64,000 nt of DNA, from the NCBI GenBank assembly GCA_007693605.1, contig REDG01000051.1, positions 1 to 64,000 on the forward strand. Reading direction: 5' to 3'. This document shows, piece by piece, positions 63,326-64,000 of this stretch (positions within the stretch are counted from its first letter, which is position 1; the number at the start of each line of letters is the position of its first letter). The notes under the pieces are model-generated. The model was not told where the DNA came from. It did not search any database and saw only the letters and a list, made by a program, of their open reading frames with translations. Made by a program: the position numbers and the translations under genes. Source of the DNA: Bradymonadales bacterium. GTDB lineage: Bacteria; Bdellovibrionota; UBA2394.

Positions 63326-64000
63326 TCAATCCTCTGAGTCGTCCCCATTTCCTTCAGAGATTCCGTATTTTTTCATGAGCCTTTGAACACTCTTACGATC
63401 AATTCCCGCTTCTTTTGCCGCCGCTGAGATATTGTACTTGCTCTTCTTTAAGATATCTTCGAGATACTGTTTTTCAAAAGCCCCAATCCACTGCTCTTTC
63501 GCATCTTTGAAGCCGAGATCATCCCGAATCTCGAGCTCTGCTCGGGCAATGGGAACTCGAACCCTTTCGGGAATGTCATCGGGTTCGATGAGTTTTCCAT
63601 CCATCAAGGAGAGAGCGCGACTGATGGTGTTTCTGAGTTCACGGACATTGCCCGGCCACTCGTGACTCATTAAAATCTCCATCGCACTCGATGTGATCCC
63701 CTCAATCGCTTGGTCAGGCTGGCTCTCGTTGTGGATTTGAATGAAGTGCTCGACGAGCATCGGGATGTCCTCTTTTCTCTTTCTTAGAGGAGGTAGATAG
63801 ATCGGCACGACATTGAGTCGATAAAACAAATCTTCTCGAAAACTGCCCTTTTTCACTTCACTCTCTAGGTTTCGGTTTGTGGCAGCAACCACTCGAACAT
63901 CTACCGGGAGCACTCGATCTCCTCCGACCCTTCGAATGCTTCGAGACTCCAGTGCCCGAAGAAGCTTTGGCTGAAGATCGAGCACGAGCTCGCCAATCTC
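63326..64000 (-). CDS. Sigma-54-dependent transcription activator, C-terminal part (runs off window)
   Basis: The last 225 or so codons of a sigma-54-interacting AAA+ activator: the end of the ATPase domain ('VDVRVVAATNRNLESEVKKG', 'FREDLFYRLNVVPIYLPPL', 'WPGNVRELRNTISRAL', with the arginine fingers) and a FIS-type HTH at the C-terminus ('KSKYNISAAAKEAGIDRKSV'). The upstream part of the gene lies beyond base 64000, so the receiver or sensing domain is not visible. Its stop touches the stop of rel (convergent). Confidence 0.93.
   Translation of the reverse strand, partial: EIGELVLDLQPKLLRALESRSIRRVGGDRVLPVDVRVVAATNRNLESEVKKGSFREDLFYRLNVVPIYLPPLRKRKEDIPMLVEHFIQIHNESQPDQAIEGITSSAMEILMSHEWPGNVRELRNTISRALSLMDGKLIEPDDIPERVRVPIARAELEIRDDLGFKDAKEQWIGAFEKQYLEDILKKSKYNISAAAKEAGIDRKSVQRLMKKYGISEGNGDDSED

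Overview
The window is a chromosomal segment of a Gram-negative bacterium, most likely a member of the Bdellovibrionota or a related 'deltaproteobacterial' lineage. I infer this from several things: a gene set with outer-membrane and periplasmic proteins (LolA, lipoproteins, a beta-barrel), a gliding-type FHA/TonB-like envelope protein with TPR and barrel partners, a PATAN-DnaJ fusion beside the haem genes, the yicC-gmk-rpoZ-rel order, a membrane pyrophosphatase, and heavy use of the CGA arginine codon. This is inference from content; no search was run.

Layout. 1-2325: 3' two thirds of a 23S rRNA gene, 5S rRNA and a strong terminator. 2377-7253: a metallo-beta-lactamase-fold hydrolase, a GAF/HD-GYP cyclic-di-GMP phosphodiesterase and a PpiD-type periplasmic chaperone. 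7380-12876: the complete rod-shape operon mreB-mreC-mreD-mrdA-rodA. 12896-15518: a von Willebrand A-domain lipoprotein and a methyltransferase. 15828-18858: membrane pyrophosphatase, a lipoprotein cyclophilin and thioredoxin. 18939-24054: a tightly overlapping haem operon (PATAN-DnaJ protein, HemX-like, hemA, hemC, hemD). 24114-27227: queF facing queG, a PilZ protein and an RlmD-type rRNA methyltransferase. 27368-31568: two unknown coiled proteins, gpsA, a small CxxC protein, a double cyclic-nucleotide-binding-domain protein and fabI. 31645-39586: an RsmB-like protein that has lost both catalytic cysteines, a DUF255 protein, panD, the TIGR03546/TIGR03545 pair, a newly noted 50-residue basic protein and a CCA-type nucleotidyltransferase. 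39803-46666: a seven-gene acyl-CoA operon (thiolase, hydroxyacyl-CoA dehydrogenase, crotonase, three acyl-CoA dehydrogenases and a stand-alone B12-binding domain). 46757-49638: an HTH/nucleotidyltransferase pair with a perfect operator palindrome, a conserved membrane protein and an alpha/beta hydrolase. 49862-59298: a sigma-70-like protein that carries an apparent signal peptide, a CpaF-type ATPase, and a TPR / small secreted protein / LolA / FHA-TonB / barrel cluster. 59338-64000: yicC, gmk, rpoZ, a bifunctional Rel and the truncated end of a sigma-54 activator.

The most unusual items are: (1) the sigma-factor-like protein with a predicted export signal and an alternative internal start; (2) a family of short palindromic intergenic repeats, with at least eight copies, mostly just after stop codons, plus two further dispersed repeats of 25 and about 32 bases; (3) the HTH/nucleotidyltransferase two-gene module whose start codon abuts a 22-bp palindrome; (4) enzyme homologues with missing catalytic cysteines (RsmB-like S332/S382, DUF255 S50). 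Ordinary growth functions (cell wall, haem, queuosine, stringent response, fatty acids) fill most of the rest.
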